Assembly (NCBI RefSeq): GCF_022807995.1
Contig: NZ_CP094351.1
Coordinates: forward strand, 4,387,501 to 4,451,500
DNA length: 64,000 nt
Source: Pseudomonas orientalis
Lineage (GTDB): Bacteria > Pseudomonadota > Gammaproteobacteria > Pseudomonadales > Pseudomonadaceae
Direction: 5' to 3'
The notes below the pieces were generated by a model, which saw only the letters and a program-made list of their open reading frames with translations, was not told the DNA's origin and ran no database searches. The translations under genes were made by a program, and so were the position numbers. Numbering within the stretch: the first letter of the stretch is position 1; the number at the start of each line of letters is the position of its first letter. Shown in pieces: positions 1 through 8,407 of the stretch.

Positions 1-41
1 TTGTGTACGGCGAACGCCAATAGAACATACAGCTAAGGAGA

Positions 42-118
42 TGGTGTCCCAGGGCCGGTTCGAACGGCCAACCTTCCCCTTAGGAGGGGGATGCTCTATC
101 CAATTGAGCTACTGGGAC
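42..118 (-). tRNA. tRNA-Arg (anticodon CCU)
   Basis: The minus strand folds as a 77-base cloverleaf with a GTCCCAG/CTGGGAC acceptor stem, the T-loop GTTCGAA and an encoded 3' CCA. The anticodon loop reads CTCCTAAG, giving CCU, which decodes the rare arginine codon AGG. Such a single-copy tRNA-Arg is also a common integration site for genomic islands, but no integrase is visible next to it here. Confidence 0.96.
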
Positions 119-438
119 AAATCGCGCCATTGAGCCAAAGGCTCAGCGACGGACGGCGTGCATGTTAACGGCCAAGGTAAATTTTGTCATGTCATCCGTT
201 GGTTTTTTGATCGTAGGCGAATCCTGCAATCACGAACGCGGCAAAGCTCTATAGATCAAGGCCGCCTCCGCCATCGTGCAGATTGCACTCCATCAAACTG
301 CCATCATTGCAATTTGCAATGCTCTGCGACCTTAACTGACACGCAAGCCGTTGTTTATATTGAACTAATAGGTTGGCACGAGAGCTGCAATAGATCTTCC
401 ACAAAAACCGATTTGACCAAGGCATCCGGAGACGACCC
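119..438. other. intergenic stretch, 320 bases, no gene recognised
   Basis: This stretch lies between the tRNA and the first small plus-strand gene. An open frame exists on each strand but neither has convincing composition, a ribosome binding site or a recognisable product. It presumably holds the promoter of the tRNA on the minus strand and of the small gene starting at 439. Confidence 0.5.
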
Positions 439-666
439 ATGAACAGCGCCCTATTGCTCGCTCTCAATACATTGGCACTCGCCGCGCTGGCAACCTTTCA
501 TTTCCAGCCTGCCAACGTGCAAGACTCCGCCCAGATCAATCAACCTATCCCCCACCACCTGCAGCAACGCCCGCAATTGGCAGTGATGACTGCAAACGCT
601 CAATCGCCAGTTCGTTTGACCCAAGGCGCCCAGCCTGCACCCCAATCCGAACACTGGGTATTTTGA
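439..666 (+). CDS. small exported or membrane-anchored hypothetical protein (75 aa)
   Basis: I do not recognise this protein. Its first 20 or so residues (MNSALLLALNTLALAALATF) are strongly hydrophobic, as in a signal peptide or one membrane anchor, and the rest is a Gln/Pro/Ala-rich soluble tail without cysteines. GGAG at 428 is a suitably placed ribosome binding site for the ATG at 439. It is followed 11 bases later by another tiny membrane gene, so the two are probably co-transcribed. It could be a non-functional frame, but the hydrophobic leader plus the binding site favour a real gene. Confidence 0.55.
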   Translation: MNSALLLALNTLALAALATFHFQPANVQDSAQINQPIPHHLQQRPQLAVMTANAQSPVRLTQGAQPAPQSEHWVF

Positions 667-677
667 GAGCGCTACTC

Positions 678-857
678 ATGTCCAAATTCGCATGGCTATT
701 TCTTTGCCTGACGCTCGTGACAGGCCTACTAGGCTTGAGTAACGATATGCAAGAAGGCGCAACCCTTGCACTCATCGCCAGCGCCGTCTTCGGCTGCCTG
801 CTGATCGTGTCGCTTGCAGTCGGTCGTCGTATCAAGTTTGACCCGGTGCTACGCTAG
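678..857 (+). CDS. small membrane protein (59 aa)
   Basis: The predicted product has two hydrophobic stretches (about residues 4-20 and 27-49) separated by a short polar loop (SNDMQEGAT), so it should be an inner-membrane protein with two spanning segments and a basic C-terminal end. A TTG at 663 would add five residues but overlaps the upstream gene; the ATG at 678 is preferred. The close spacing to the gene at 439-666 suggests a two-gene operon. No family could be named. Confidence 0.55.
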   Translation: MSKFAWLFLCLTLVTGLLGLSNDMQEGATLALIASAVFGCLLIVSLAVGRRIKFDPVLR

Positions 858-1239
858 TCCCCTCCCCCTACCTTACGTCGCCCCGCGCTAGTAATTCAGC
901 CAACCGCCACTACCCTTATAATAGATGAGGGCAAAAGGCCATGCTGCATAGGGCGCGCGCTCATCAACTCGATGTCGAACCAGCCTTGTGCGTAGATCGG
1001 TGATGACCGATTCACGTTAAAACTTTTCTAACCAGTCCGCAAAAATGCAAATCAGTGCTGGCATAAAGCCTGTAGGCGGTTCAATATTTGTCACAGAATT
1101 GACGCCAAGGAAATGTCAAAACTGAGGCATGATGCGGCCTCTTTGCAATTCGGGTTGAACTTTGGTCGTGAGCCTTGTCTTAACACTCATCTTGCGGCCA
1201 ATTCCAAAAACCGCTCCCCTGAACTAACCGGTTAAATAT
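858..1239. other. upstream region of amrZ with a candidate promoter and AmrZ-like site
   Basis: No gene is seen in these 382 bases. A perfect -10-like TATAAT lies at 917-922, with only a weak -35 at the right distance. Just downstream, 930-940 reads GGCAAAAGGCC, which resembles the AmrZ operator as I remember it for the P. aeruginosa amrZ promoter (GGCAAAACGCC). AmrZ is known to repress its own gene there, so autoregulation is a reasonable inference, but neither promoter nor operator is proven. Confidence 0.35.
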
Positions 1240-1566
1240 ATGCGCCCATTGAAACAGGCAATTTATTCCAGCCGTACGGCTGACAAGTTCGTCGTACGTC
1301 TGCCAGACGGAATGCGGGAACGCATTGCCGAGGTGGCTCGCAATCATCATCGCAGCATGAACTCCGAAATCATCGCTCGCCTGGAACAGAGCCTTATTCA
1401 GGAAGGTGCCTTGGGTGAAGAGCTGAGCATGCGTCTGGACAGTCCAGAGCTGTCACTGCACGAACGCGAACTGCTGCAGCGTTTTCGTCAGCTTTCCCAC
1501 CGCCAGCAAAATGCTCTCGTTTCGCTGATCGCGCACGACGTAGAGGCGGCGGCGGAAGCCAACTGA
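1240..1566 (+). CDS. amrZ: alginate and motility transcriptional regulator AmrZ (ribbon-helix-helix)
   Basis: This 108-residue protein closely matches AmrZ/AlgZ of Pseudomonas: the N-terminus MRPLKQA, then the Arc-type ribbon-helix-helix domain (about residues 12-52: beta strand DKFVVRLPDGMRERI, helices with NHHRSMNSEIIARLEQSL), then a helical C-terminal tetramerisation part. In P. aeruginosa AmrZ activates alginate synthesis and represses flagellar genes; in the P. fluorescens group it also controls motility and c-di-GMP turnover. The ATG at 1240 is chosen because it gives the conserved N-terminus. A rho-independent terminator follows directly, so the gene appears to be transcribed alone. 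Confidence 0.95.
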   Translation: MRPLKQAIYSSRTADKFVVRLPDGMRERIAEVARNHHRSMNSEIIARLEQSLIQEGALGEELSMRLDSPELSLHERELLQRFRQLSHRQQNALVSLIAHDVEAAAEAN

Positions 1567-1584
1567 TTTACGCTTGAAAGCCGA

Positions 1585-1610
1585 AGCCAGCTATATGCTG
1601 GCTTTTTTTT
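1585..1610 (+). terminator. rho-independent terminator after amrZ
   Basis: Stem AGCCAGC/GCTGGCT with a 5-base loop followed by seven T residues, 18 bases after the amrZ stop codon. Confidence 0.9.
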
Positions 1611-1661
1611 GCCTGGGATTTGAGCAAGGGAGCGAGGGCAGATTTGCCCCCGCAGGAAAGG

Positions 1662-3104
1662 TCAGAGCAGGAAGATTGTGGCCAAGCCCAGGAAGATGAA
1701 AAAACCCCCACTGTCAGTCATGGCGGTAATCATCACACTGGCGCCCATGGCAGGGTCGCGCCCCAGCCGCGCCAGGGTCATAGGAATCAAGACCCCCATC
1801 AAGGCAGCCAACAGCAAATTGAGGGTCATAGCCGCGGTCATCACCACGCCCAGTGACCAACTGCCATATAGCAGGTAAGCCACCACCCCTATCACTCCAC
1901 CCCACACCAGGCCATTGATAAGGCCCACCGCCAACTCCTTGCGCAACAGACGCGAAGAATTAGCGGTACTGACCTGATCCAGCGCCATGGCGCGCACGAT
2001 CATGGTGATCGTCTGATTACCGGAATTGCCGCCGATACCAGCCACTATCGGCATCAAAGCTGCCAAGGCCACCAACTTTTCGATGGAGCCTTCAAACAGC
2101 CCGATCACGCGGGACGCGATAAACGCGGTGATCAAATTGACGGCCAGCCAAGCCCAACGGTTGTGCAGCGAACGCCAGACTGATGCAAAAATATCTTCCT
2201 CTTCACGCAGACCCGCCATGTTGAGGACTTCAGTTTCACTCTCTTCGCGAATCAGGTCGACGATTTCATCGATTGTCAGACGGCCGATGAGCTTACCGTT
2301 CTTGTCGACCACCGGAGCCGAGATCAAGTCGTAACGTTCAAAAGCCTGGGCCGCGTCGTAGGCGTCTTCATCCGGGTGAAAGCTCACGGTATCGCTGGCC
2401 ATCAGGTCAGCAACTCTCTTCTCCGGATCATTCACCAGCAGGCGTTTGATGGGCAATACGCCCTTGAGGATGCCTTCGTAGTCAACCACAAAGAGCTTGT
2501 CGGTATGGCCCGGCAGCTCCTTGAGGCGACGCAGGTAGCGCAGCACCACTTCCAGACTGACATCTTCGCGGATGGTGACCATCTCGAAGTCCATCAGCGC
2601 GCCGACCTGGTCTTCATCGTAAGACAGCGCCGAACGCACGCGCTCACGCTGCTGAGTGTCCAATGCCTCCATCAGCTCATGAACAACATCACGCGGTAAT
2701 TCGGGCGCCAGGTCGGCCAGTTCGTCCGCATCCATCTCCTTGGCCGCAGCCAGGAGCTCATGATCGTCCATATCGGCGATCAGGGTTTCCCGGACCGAAT
2801 CGGACACTTCGAGAAGAATGTCGCCGTCGCGATCAGCCTTGACCAACTGCCAGAGTGTCAGTCGATCATCCAGCGGCAAGGCTTCGAGAATATAAGCAAC
2901 GTCGGCGGAGTGCAGGTCATCAAGCTTGCGTTGCAGCTCAACGAGATTTTGCCGGTGGACAAGGTTTTCGACGCGATCGTGGTGCGGACCATCCTGGCGG
3001 TGCGTGAGGTCTTCGACAACGCGCTGGCGCTGCAGCAGCTCGATAACTTGAGCCAGACGATCCTGCAGGCTTTCTTGTGTTTTCTTTACTTCTACTTCGG
3101 TCAT
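1662..3104 (-). CDS. mgtE: magnesium transporter MgtE
   Basis: A 480-residue inner-membrane Mg2+ channel of the MgtE family. In order it has the acidic helical N-domain (about residues 30-150), two CBS domains (about 165-300, GILKGVLPIKRLL and NGKLIGRLTIDEIV) that sense cytosolic Mg2+, a connecting helix, and five C-terminal membrane segments (about 320-480). The conserved pore region GIGGNSGNQT is present, as is the C-terminal DSGGFF. Length is normal for the family. It converges on amrZ and has no obvious operon partner. Confidence 0.96.
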   Translation of the reverse strand: MTEVEVKKTQESLQDRLAQVIELLQRQRVVEDLTHRQDGPHHDRVENLVHRQNLVELQRKLDDLHSADVAYILEALPLDDRLTLWQLVKADRDGDILLEVSDSVRETLIADMDDHELLAAAKEMDADELADLAPELPRDVVHELMEALDTQQRERVRSALSYDEDQVGALMDFEMVTIREDVSLEVVLRYLRRLKELPGHTDKLFVVDYEGILKGVLPIKRLLVNDPEKRVADLMASDTVSFHPDEDAYDAAQAFERYDLISAPVVDKNGKLIGRLTIDEIVDLIREESETEVLNMAGLREEEDIFASVWRSLHNRWAWLAVNLITAFIASRVIGLFEGSIEKLVALAALMPIVAGIGGNSGNQTITMIVRAMALDQVSTANSSRLLRKELAVGLINGLVWGGVIGVVAYLLYGSWSLGVVMTAAMTLNLLLAALMGVLIPMTLARLGRDPAMGASVMITAMTDSGGFFIFLGLATIFLL

Positions 3105-3416
3105 AGGCGAACTCCACTCCCAGCAGCGGGGCGCGCCGGAAGGATCAATCAGTCAATTCATGATTGGTAAAGCGAGGTACTGAGTAACTACTGGGTAAGT
3201 CCATGGAGGCAGTCCACAAGCCCCGGCGGGGCTGACCGGCGCATGATACACCGCCTGGCCACTTTTAACGTCAAAAAACTGGAAAGAACAAGCGCTTGCA
3301 GGCCAAAGTTGAGTATTGACTGCATCTATGAACTGCGACGACGCAGCCGGAAGGGAAAACACATGGGAAATAGAAAAAGGCGTACGCCAGGATAAAGCCT
3401 ACACAAACCCCAGACG
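3105..3416. other. intergenic region upstream of mgtE
   Basis: No gene recognised. It should contain the mgtE promoter (minus strand). Open frames crossing it are short and lack ribosome binding sites. I see no M-box-like riboswitch by eye. Confidence 0.4.
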
Positions 3417-3447
3417 GCAAAAAGCCCGCACTAGGCGGGCTTTTTGT
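3417..3447 (-). terminator. terminator of the csrA/tRNA transcription unit
   Basis: Stem AAAAAGCCCGC/GCGGGCTTTTT with loop ACTAG. On the minus strand it lies just beyond the last tRNA-Arg and ends in a T-run; the flanking A-run makes it possibly bidirectional. Confidence 0.85.
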
Positions 3448-3452
3448 TTATA

Positions 3453-3529
3453 TGGTGCACTCGACAGGATTCGAACCTGTGACCGCTCGGTTCGTAGCCG
3501 AGTACTCTATCCAGCTGAGCTACGAGTGC
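3453..3529 (-). tRNA. tRNA-Arg (anticodon ACG), copy 2
   Basis: 77-base cloverleaf on the minus strand with acceptor GCACTCG/CGAGTGC, T-loop GTTCGAA, encoded CCA and anticodon ACG (loop CTACGAA). The adenine at the wobble position is expected to be edited to inosine, reading CGU, CGC and CGA. The sequence is identical to the copy at 3603-3679. Confidence 0.97.
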
Positions 3530-3602
3530 AGATTGTGCTTTTTATACCAGACCACAACTGGTTGAAGCCAAGTCACCTGCATTGCTACAGCCAACTCTTA
3601 AA

Positions 3603-3679
3603 TGGTGCACTCGACAGGATTCGAACCTGTGACCGCTCGGTTCGTAGCCGAGTACTCTATCCAGCTGAGCTACGAGTGC
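3603..3679 (-). tRNA. tRNA-Arg (anticodon ACG), copy 1
   Basis: Identical in sequence to the tRNA at 3453-3529, from which it is separated by 73 bases. Anticodon ACG, encoded CCA. It belongs to the tRNA-Ser/tRNA-Arg cluster downstream of csrA, an arrangement shared by other pseudomonads. Confidence 0.97.
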
Positions 3680-3787
3680 ATTTGTTGCCGCGCATTATAG
3701 GCCGTTCAATCTCTATGTAAAGCTATTTTTTCGAGTATTTTCAACAACTTACCGAAAAAACCAGATTGCAACGTACTAAGCAAATAA

Positions 3788-3878
3788 TGGCGGAGAACGG
3801 GGGATTCGAACCCCCGACACCCTTTTGAGGTGTACTCCCTTAGCAGGGGAGCGCCTTCGGCCACTCGGCCAGCTCTCC
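3788..3878 (-). tRNA. tRNA-Ser (anticodon GCU)
   Basis: 91-base class II tRNA on the minus strand with a long variable arm, T-loop GTTCGAA, G discriminator base, encoded CCA and anticodon GCU (loop CTGCTAA), decoding AGC and AGU. It starts 62 bases after the csrA stop codon with no evident terminator between, so read-through from csrA is possible. Confidence 0.97.
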
Positions 3879-3940
3879 GCAACACGGGGCGTATATTAAC
3901 CACGTTCCTCCCCGTTTGCAAACATAAAAAACGATAAAAA

Positions 3941-4129
3941 TTAAAGGCTTGGTTCTTCGTCCTTCTCTTTCTTGATCCGCAGGTAGATTTCCTCGCGATG
4001 GACCGCTACCTCTTTCGGAGCGTTAACCCCTATACGCACTTGATTGCCTTTGACGCCGAGCACGGTCACGGTGATTTCGCCATCACCGATAATCAGGCTT
4101 TCTGCGCAACGACGAGTCAGAATCAACAT
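3941..4129 (-). CDS. csrA: carbon storage regulator CsrA/RsmA
   Basis: A 62-residue RNA-binding protein beginning MLILTRR and containing the conserved GVKGNQVRIGVNAPKEVAVHREEI core, with Leu4 and Arg44 region residues that contact GGA motifs in mRNA leaders. In Pseudomonas it is called RsmA and represses secondary metabolism and exoproducts until titrated by RsmY/RsmZ RNAs. The ATG at 4129 is preferred to one six codons upstream because it gives the universal N-terminus and has AGGTGA in front. It lies downstream of lysC, the conserved alaS-lysC-csrA order. Confidence 0.97.
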   Translation of the reverse strand: MLILTRRCAESLIIGDGEITVTVLGVKGNQVRIGVNAPKEVAVHREEIYLRIKKEKDEEPSL

Positions 4130-4257
4130 ACCATTCACCTCACGCAATTCATTTCAGGAACAACAGTCTGCAAAAAAAAGGCATTCGACCTACAACCAAA
4201 AGGCCATAGTCCTACCACCTAAGTATTGTCGAGCCCACGCAAAAGAACATGCGCCCA

Positions 4258-4291
4258 ACAAAAAAATGAAAGGCGCGGTAAGCCGCGCCTT
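4258..4291 (-). terminator. rho-independent terminator after lysC
   Basis: On the minus strand the stem AAGGCGCGG/CCGCGCCTT (loop of four) begins 12 bases after the lysC stop and is followed by a T-rich run ending in seven T residues. It separates lysC from csrA transcription. Confidence 0.85.
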
Positions 4292-4303
4292 CCTGACATC
4301 GCC

Positions 4304-4798
4304 TCACTCGCCCTGTCGGGCCGGAGCGTCCAGCTCAAAAGCGGTATGCAGCGCGCGTACAGCCAACTCCAGATACTTCTCCTCAATCACCACCGAGACT
4401 TTGATTTCCGAGGTAGAGATCATCTGGATATTGATGCTTTCCTTGGCCAGCGCCTCGAACATGCGGCTGGCAACACCCGCATGGGAGCGCATGCCCACGC
4501 CCACGATCGATACCTTGGCAATCTTGGTATCGCCGATCACTTCACGGGCACCAATCTCTTTCGCGGTGTTCTGCAGGATACGCTCGGCCGCATCGTACTC
4601 GTTGCGGTGCACGGTGAAGGTGAAATCGGTGGTGTTATCGTGCGAAACGTTCTGCACGATCATGTCGACTTCGATGTTTGCGCCGCTGATGGGCCCGAGG
4701 ATCTTGAAGGCCACACCCGGAGTGTCTGGCACGCCACGGATCGTCAGCTTGGCTTCATCGCGATTGAAAGCGATGCCGGAAATGATCGGCTGTTCCAT
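4304..4798 (-). other. probable internal translation start: aspartokinase beta subunit (164 aa)
   Basis: Within lysC, codon 250 is an ATG (minus strand, 4796-4798) preceded at 4-6 bases by AGAGGAA, a strong ribosome binding site that is not needed for the long protein. The product would be exactly the two ACT domains. Class alpha2-beta2 aspartokinases of Corynebacterium glutamicum and Bacillus subtilis aspartokinase II are made this way from in-frame starts at nearly the same codon. That the same happens here is inference from position and spacing. Confidence 0.5.
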
Positions 4799-5545
4799 GG
4801 ATTCCTCTTCATCAATAGTAATGAGGGTGCCCGGACCCTCTTTGAAGCTGTGCAATACGCGCAGCGGAACGTTGTACTTGCCGGCGAACTCCACCGCGCG
4901 GATCTGCAGCACCTTGGAACCGAGGCTGGCCATTTCCAGCATCTCTTCAAAGGTGATCTTGTCCAGGCGCTGAGCCACGGACACGACGCGCGGATCGGTG
5001 GTGTAGACGCCATCCACATCGGTATAGATCTGGCATTCGTCAGCCTTGAGAGCCGCAGCCAGTGCCACGCCAGTGGTGTCCGAACCGCCACGCCCGAGGG
5101 TAGTGATATTGCCCTGCTCGTCCACGCCCTGGAAACCGGCTACAACCACCACGCGTCCAGCCTTCAGATCGGCACGAATCTTCTGATCGTCGATCTGCAG
5201 GATGCGCGCCTTGGTGTGCGCGCTGTCAGTGAGGATGCGCACCTGGCTGCCGGTGTAGGACACCGCTGGTACACCGCGCTTGTTCAACGCCATGGCCAGC
5301 AACGCAATGGTCACCTGCTCACCGGTGGACACAATCACATCCAGCTCACGCGGCAGCGGCTGTTGATCACCGCTGATGGCCTTGGCCAGGTCGATCAGGC
5401 GATTGGTCTCGCCGCTCATGGCCGACAGCACCACGACCAGGTCGTCGCCAGCATCACGGAACTTCTTAACCTTGTCGGCGACCTGCTCGATTCTTTCGAC
5501 AGAACCGACCGAGGTGCCTCCGAATTTCTGTACGATCAAAGCCAT
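4304..5545 (-). CDS. lysC: aspartate kinase (aspartokinase)
   Basis: This 413-residue enzyme phosphorylates L-aspartate, the first step towards lysine, threonine, methionine and diaminopimelate. The N-terminal amino acid kinase domain (about 1-245) carries the conserved KFGGTSV at residues 7-13, the STGEQV substrate loop and GRGGSDTT. Two C-terminal ACT domains (about 265-410) bind lysine/threonine as feedback inhibitors. It is a monofunctional class enzyme of usual length. It follows alaS on the same strand with about 97 bases between. An internal in-frame start (ATG at 4798) probably yields a separate regulatory subunit. Confidence 0.97.
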   Translation of the reverse strand: MALIVQKFGGTSVGSVERIEQVADKVKKFRDAGDDLVVVLSAMSGETNRLIDLAKAISGDQQPLPRELDVIVSTGEQVTIALLAMALNKRGVPAVSYTGSQVRILTDSAHTKARILQIDDQKIRADLKAGRVVVVAGFQGVDEQGNITTLGRGGSDTTGVALAAALKADECQIYTDVDGVYTTDPRVVSVAQRLDKITFEEMLEMASLGSKVLQIRAVEFAGKYNVPLRVLHSFKEGPGTLITIDEEESMEQPIISGIAFNRDEAKLTIRGVPDTPGVAFKILGPISGANIEVDMIVQNVSHDNTTDFTFTVHRNEYDAAERILQNTAKEIGAREVIGDTKIAKVSIVGVGMRSHAGVASRMFEALAKESINIQMISTSEIKVSVVIEEKYLELAVRALHTAFELDAPARQGE

Positions 5546-5605
5546 TTCTAAGCCGCCTCAGCCCGTAAAGGGGCGCCCAATAAACGAATCTTCCAGCAAC
5601 CGAGC

Positions 5606-5630
5606 GAGCCCATGACTAGACCATGGGCTC
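5606..5630. other. hairpin between alaS and lysC
   Basis: Perfect 9-bp arms GAGCCCATG/CATGGGCTC around a 7-base loop, 13 bases after the alaS stop. There is no T-run on the minus strand, so it is not a typical terminator; it may stabilise the mRNA end or be an RNA processing site in an alaS-lysC transcript. Confidence 0.5.
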
Positions 5631-5642
5631 ATTAACAGCGCC

Positions 5643-8261
5643 TTAAATACCTGCTTCGACAAACGGCACGGTCAAGGCCAGGGCCGCATCCAGCGCGCCG
5701 GCGTCCACACCACCGCCTTGCGCCATGTCCGGACGACCACCGCCCTTGCCGCCCACTGCCGCAGCGGCTTGCCTCATCAAATCACCGGCTTTGAGTTGGC
5801 CAGTCAGGTCCTTGGTTACACCAGCAACCAGCACGACCTTATCCTCATGGACACTGCCGAGCAGGATCACTGCGCGACCGAGCTTGTTCTTCAACTGATC
5901 GACCAAGGCCAACAATGCCTTGCCGTCCTGACCGTCCAGGCGCGCCGCGAGAACTTTTACGTCCTTGACCTCCACCGCCGAGGACGACAGGTCGTCGCCC
6001 GCCGCACTGGCTGCCTTGGCCTGCAACTGCTCCAGCTGTTTCTCCAGCGCACGGTTGCGCTCAAGAACGGCGGACAGCTTGTCGATCAGGTTTTCGCGGC
6101 TGCCCTTGATCAGGCCGGCCGCCTCCTTGAGTTGTTCTTCAGCGGCATTCAGGTAGGCCAGCGCCGCGGCGCCGGTCACCGCTTCGATACGACGCACACC
6201 CGAGGCCACACCGCCTTCGCTGATGATTTTCAACAGGCCGATGTCACCGGTGCGGTTGGCGTGGATACCGCCGCACAGCTCTACCGAGAAACTGCCGCCC
6301 ATGCTCAGTACGCGCACTTGATCGCCGTATTTCTCGCCAAACAGCGCCATGGCGCCTTTGTTCCTGGCGGTCTCGATATCCGTTTCCTCGGTTTCAACCG
6401 GGGTATTGTTGCGGATTTCAGCGTTGACAATATCTTCCAGCGCCTTGATCTGCTCAGGCTTGATCGCTTCAAAATGGCTGAAATCGAAACGCAGGCGCTG
6501 GCTATCGACCAACGATCCCTTCTGCTGGACATGCTCGCCGAGTACCTGGCGCAACGCAGCGTGCAGCAAGTGAGTGGCCGAGTGATTCAGCGCGGTTGCA
6601 TGCCGTACTTCGGCATCAACCTGAGTATCGACCGGTGCACCCACGACCAGATTGCCCAGCACCAACACACCATGGTGCAGGAACGCACCACCGGTCTTGG
6701 TGGTGTCGCGCACCTCGAAACGACCGGATGTGGAACCCAGGAATCCACAGTCACCGATCTGACCACCCGACTCAGCGTAGAACGGCGTCTGGTCCAGGAC
6801 CAAGACCGCTTCATCGCCCTCGTTCAGCACATCGACTGACTTGCCGTCTTTATAAATGGCAACAATCTTGGCTGAACCGGCGGTCGCCTTGTAGCCGATG
6901 AACTCAGTTGGCACATCAACCTTGACCAAGGTGTTGTAGTCCAGGCCAAACGAGCTGGCCGAACGCGCACGCACACGCTGTGCCTCCATCTCACGCTCGA
7001 AACCGGCCTCATCGATGGTCAGCTCGCGCTCACGGGCGATGTCGGCGGTCAGGTCCATCGGGAAACCGTAGGTGTCGTACAGCTTGAACACCACGTCGCC
7101 CGGCACCACGGTACCTTTCAGGTCAGCCAGGTCCTGCTCGAGAATTTTCAGGCCGTGCTCCAGGGTCTTGGAGAACTGCTCTTCCTCAGCCTTGAGAACC
7201 CGCTCGATGTTGGCTTGTTGCTGCTTGAGTTCCGGGAAGGCGTCGCCCATCTCGGCCACCAGCGCAGCCACGATCTTGTAGAAGAAGCTGCCGTTCGCAC
7301 CCAATTTGTTACCGTGGCGGCAGGCGCGACGGATAATGCGGCGCAGCACATAGCCACGACCTTCATTGGACGGCAATACGCCATCGGCAATCAGGAAACC
7401 GCAGGAACGAATGTGATCCGATACCACCTTGAGCGAAGACTGGCCTTCATTGGCGCAGCCAATGGCCGCAGCCGAGGCGCTCAGCAAGTTGGTAAACAGG
7501 TCGATTTCATAGTTGGAATGAACGTGCTGCATGACCGCACTGATCCGCTCCAGCCCCATGCCAGTGTCCACCGACGGCGCCGGCAATGGATGCAACACGC
7601 CATCGGCGGTGCGGTTGAACTGCATGAACACGTTGTTCCAGATTTCGATGTAACGGTCGCCGTCTTCATCCGGCGAACCCGGCGGACCACCCCAGATGTC
7701 GGCGCCGTGATCGTAGAAGATCTCGGTGCAAGGGCCGCACGGGCCGGTATCGCCCATGGTCCAGAAGTTGTCGGACGCGTAAGGCGCGCCCTTGTTGTCG
7801 CCGATGCGGATCATGCGCTCGGCAGGCACGCCGATTTGCTGGGTCCAGATGTCATAGGCTTCGTCGTCCGTCGCATAGACGGTCACCCAGAGCTTTTCCT
7901 TGGGCAGCTTGAGCACGCCGGTCAGGAAGGTCCAGGCGAAGGTGATCGCATCTTTCTTGAAATAATCGCCAAAGCTGAAGTTACCCAGCATTTCGAAGAA
8001 GGTGTGGTGACGCGCCGTGTAGCCGACGTTTTCCAGGTCGCTGTTCTTGCCGCCGGCGCGTACGCACTTCTGACTGCTGGTGGCGCGGGTATAGGCGCGC
8101 TTTTCCTGGCCCAGGAAACAGTCCTTGAACTGGTTCATCCCCGCGTTAGTGAACAGCAGGGTGGGGTCATTGCCTGGGATCAAGGAGCTTGAGGCTACAC
8201 GGGTGTGGCCTTGCTCTTCGAAGAAGCGAAGGAAGGCTTCACGGATTTCTGCGCTTTTCAT
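5643..8261 (-). CDS. alaS: alanyl-tRNA synthetase
   Basis: An 872-residue class II aminoacyl-tRNA synthetase. The N-terminal catalytic domain (about 1-240, MKSAEIREAFLRFFEEQGH, motif 2 around FFEMLGNFSFGDYFK, motif 3 with GLERISAV) activates alanine; next come the tRNA recognition domain, the editing domain (HSATHLLHAALRQVLG and CGGIHANRTGDIG zinc-binding motifs) and the C-terminal DHHA1/C-Ala part ending GGGRPDMAQGGG. The ATG at 8261 is chosen because it gives the conserved start; upstream in-frame codons add 22 unrelated residues. GGAAGAAC precedes it. Confidence 0.98.
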   Translation of the reverse strand: MKSAEIREAFLRFFEEQGHTRVASSSLIPGNDPTLLFTNAGMNQFKDCFLGQEKRAYTRATSSQKCVRAGGKNSDLENVGYTARHHTFFEMLGNFSFGDYFKKDAITFAWTFLTGVLKLPKEKLWVTVYATDDEAYDIWTQQIGVPAERMIRIGDNKGAPYASDNFWTMGDTGPCGPCTEIFYDHGADIWGGPPGSPDEDGDRYIEIWNNVFMQFNRTADGVLHPLPAPSVDTGMGLERISAVMQHVHSNYEIDLFTNLLSASAAAIGCANEGQSSLKVVSDHIRSCGFLIADGVLPSNEGRGYVLRRIIRRACRHGNKLGANGSFFYKIVAALVAEMGDAFPELKQQQANIERVLKAEEEQFSKTLEHGLKILEQDLADLKGTVVPGDVVFKLYDTYGFPMDLTADIARERELTIDEAGFEREMEAQRVRARSASSFGLDYNTLVKVDVPTEFIGYKATAGSAKIVAIYKDGKSVDVLNEGDEAVLVLDQTPFYAESGGQIGDCGFLGSTSGRFEVRDTTKTGGAFLHHGVLVLGNLVVGAPVDTQVDAEVRHATALNHSATHLLHAALRQVLGEHVQQKGSLVDSQRLRFDFSHFEAIKPEQIKALEDIVNAEIRNNTPVETEETDIETARNKGAMALFGEKYGDQVRVLSMGGSFSVELCGGIHANRTGDIGLLKIISEGGVASGVRRIEAVTGAAALAYLNAAEEQLKEAAGLIKGSRENLIDKLSAVLERNRALEKQLEQLQAKAASAAGDDLSSSAVEVKDVKVLAARLDGQDGKALLALVDQLKNKLGRAVILLGSVHEDKVVLVAGVTKDLTGQLKAGDLMRQAAAAVGGKGGGRPDMAQGGGVDAGALDAALALTVPFVEAGI

Positions 8262-8407
8262 TAGGTTCTTCCACGGAGGCTGCGGCCAAAGGCCAGTGCG
8301 CAACATCATCAGACGAAGCGACGGCAAAGGGCCGCATTATATCGGCCCTTCGCCGGTGGTACAGCGTGTTTATGTGATAGATACAGTCAATTAGACGGCT
8401 TGCACTG

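Noticed and set aside
42..118. tRNA-Arg as the attachment site of a genomic island
   Set aside because: No integrase gene and no direct repeat of the tRNA 3' end was found within the window.
158..442. 94-codon frame after the first tRNA
   Set aside because: No ribosome binding site, no hydrophobic or domain signal, and it overlaps the better-supported gene at 439.
4226..5551. 441-codon plus-strand frame opposite lysC
   Set aside because: lysC is unmistakable on the minus strand; the opposite frame is a composition shadow.
5606..5630. Hairpin after alaS as a rho-independent terminator
   Set aside because: Stem is strong, but no T-run follows on the minus strand; recorded only as a hairpin.
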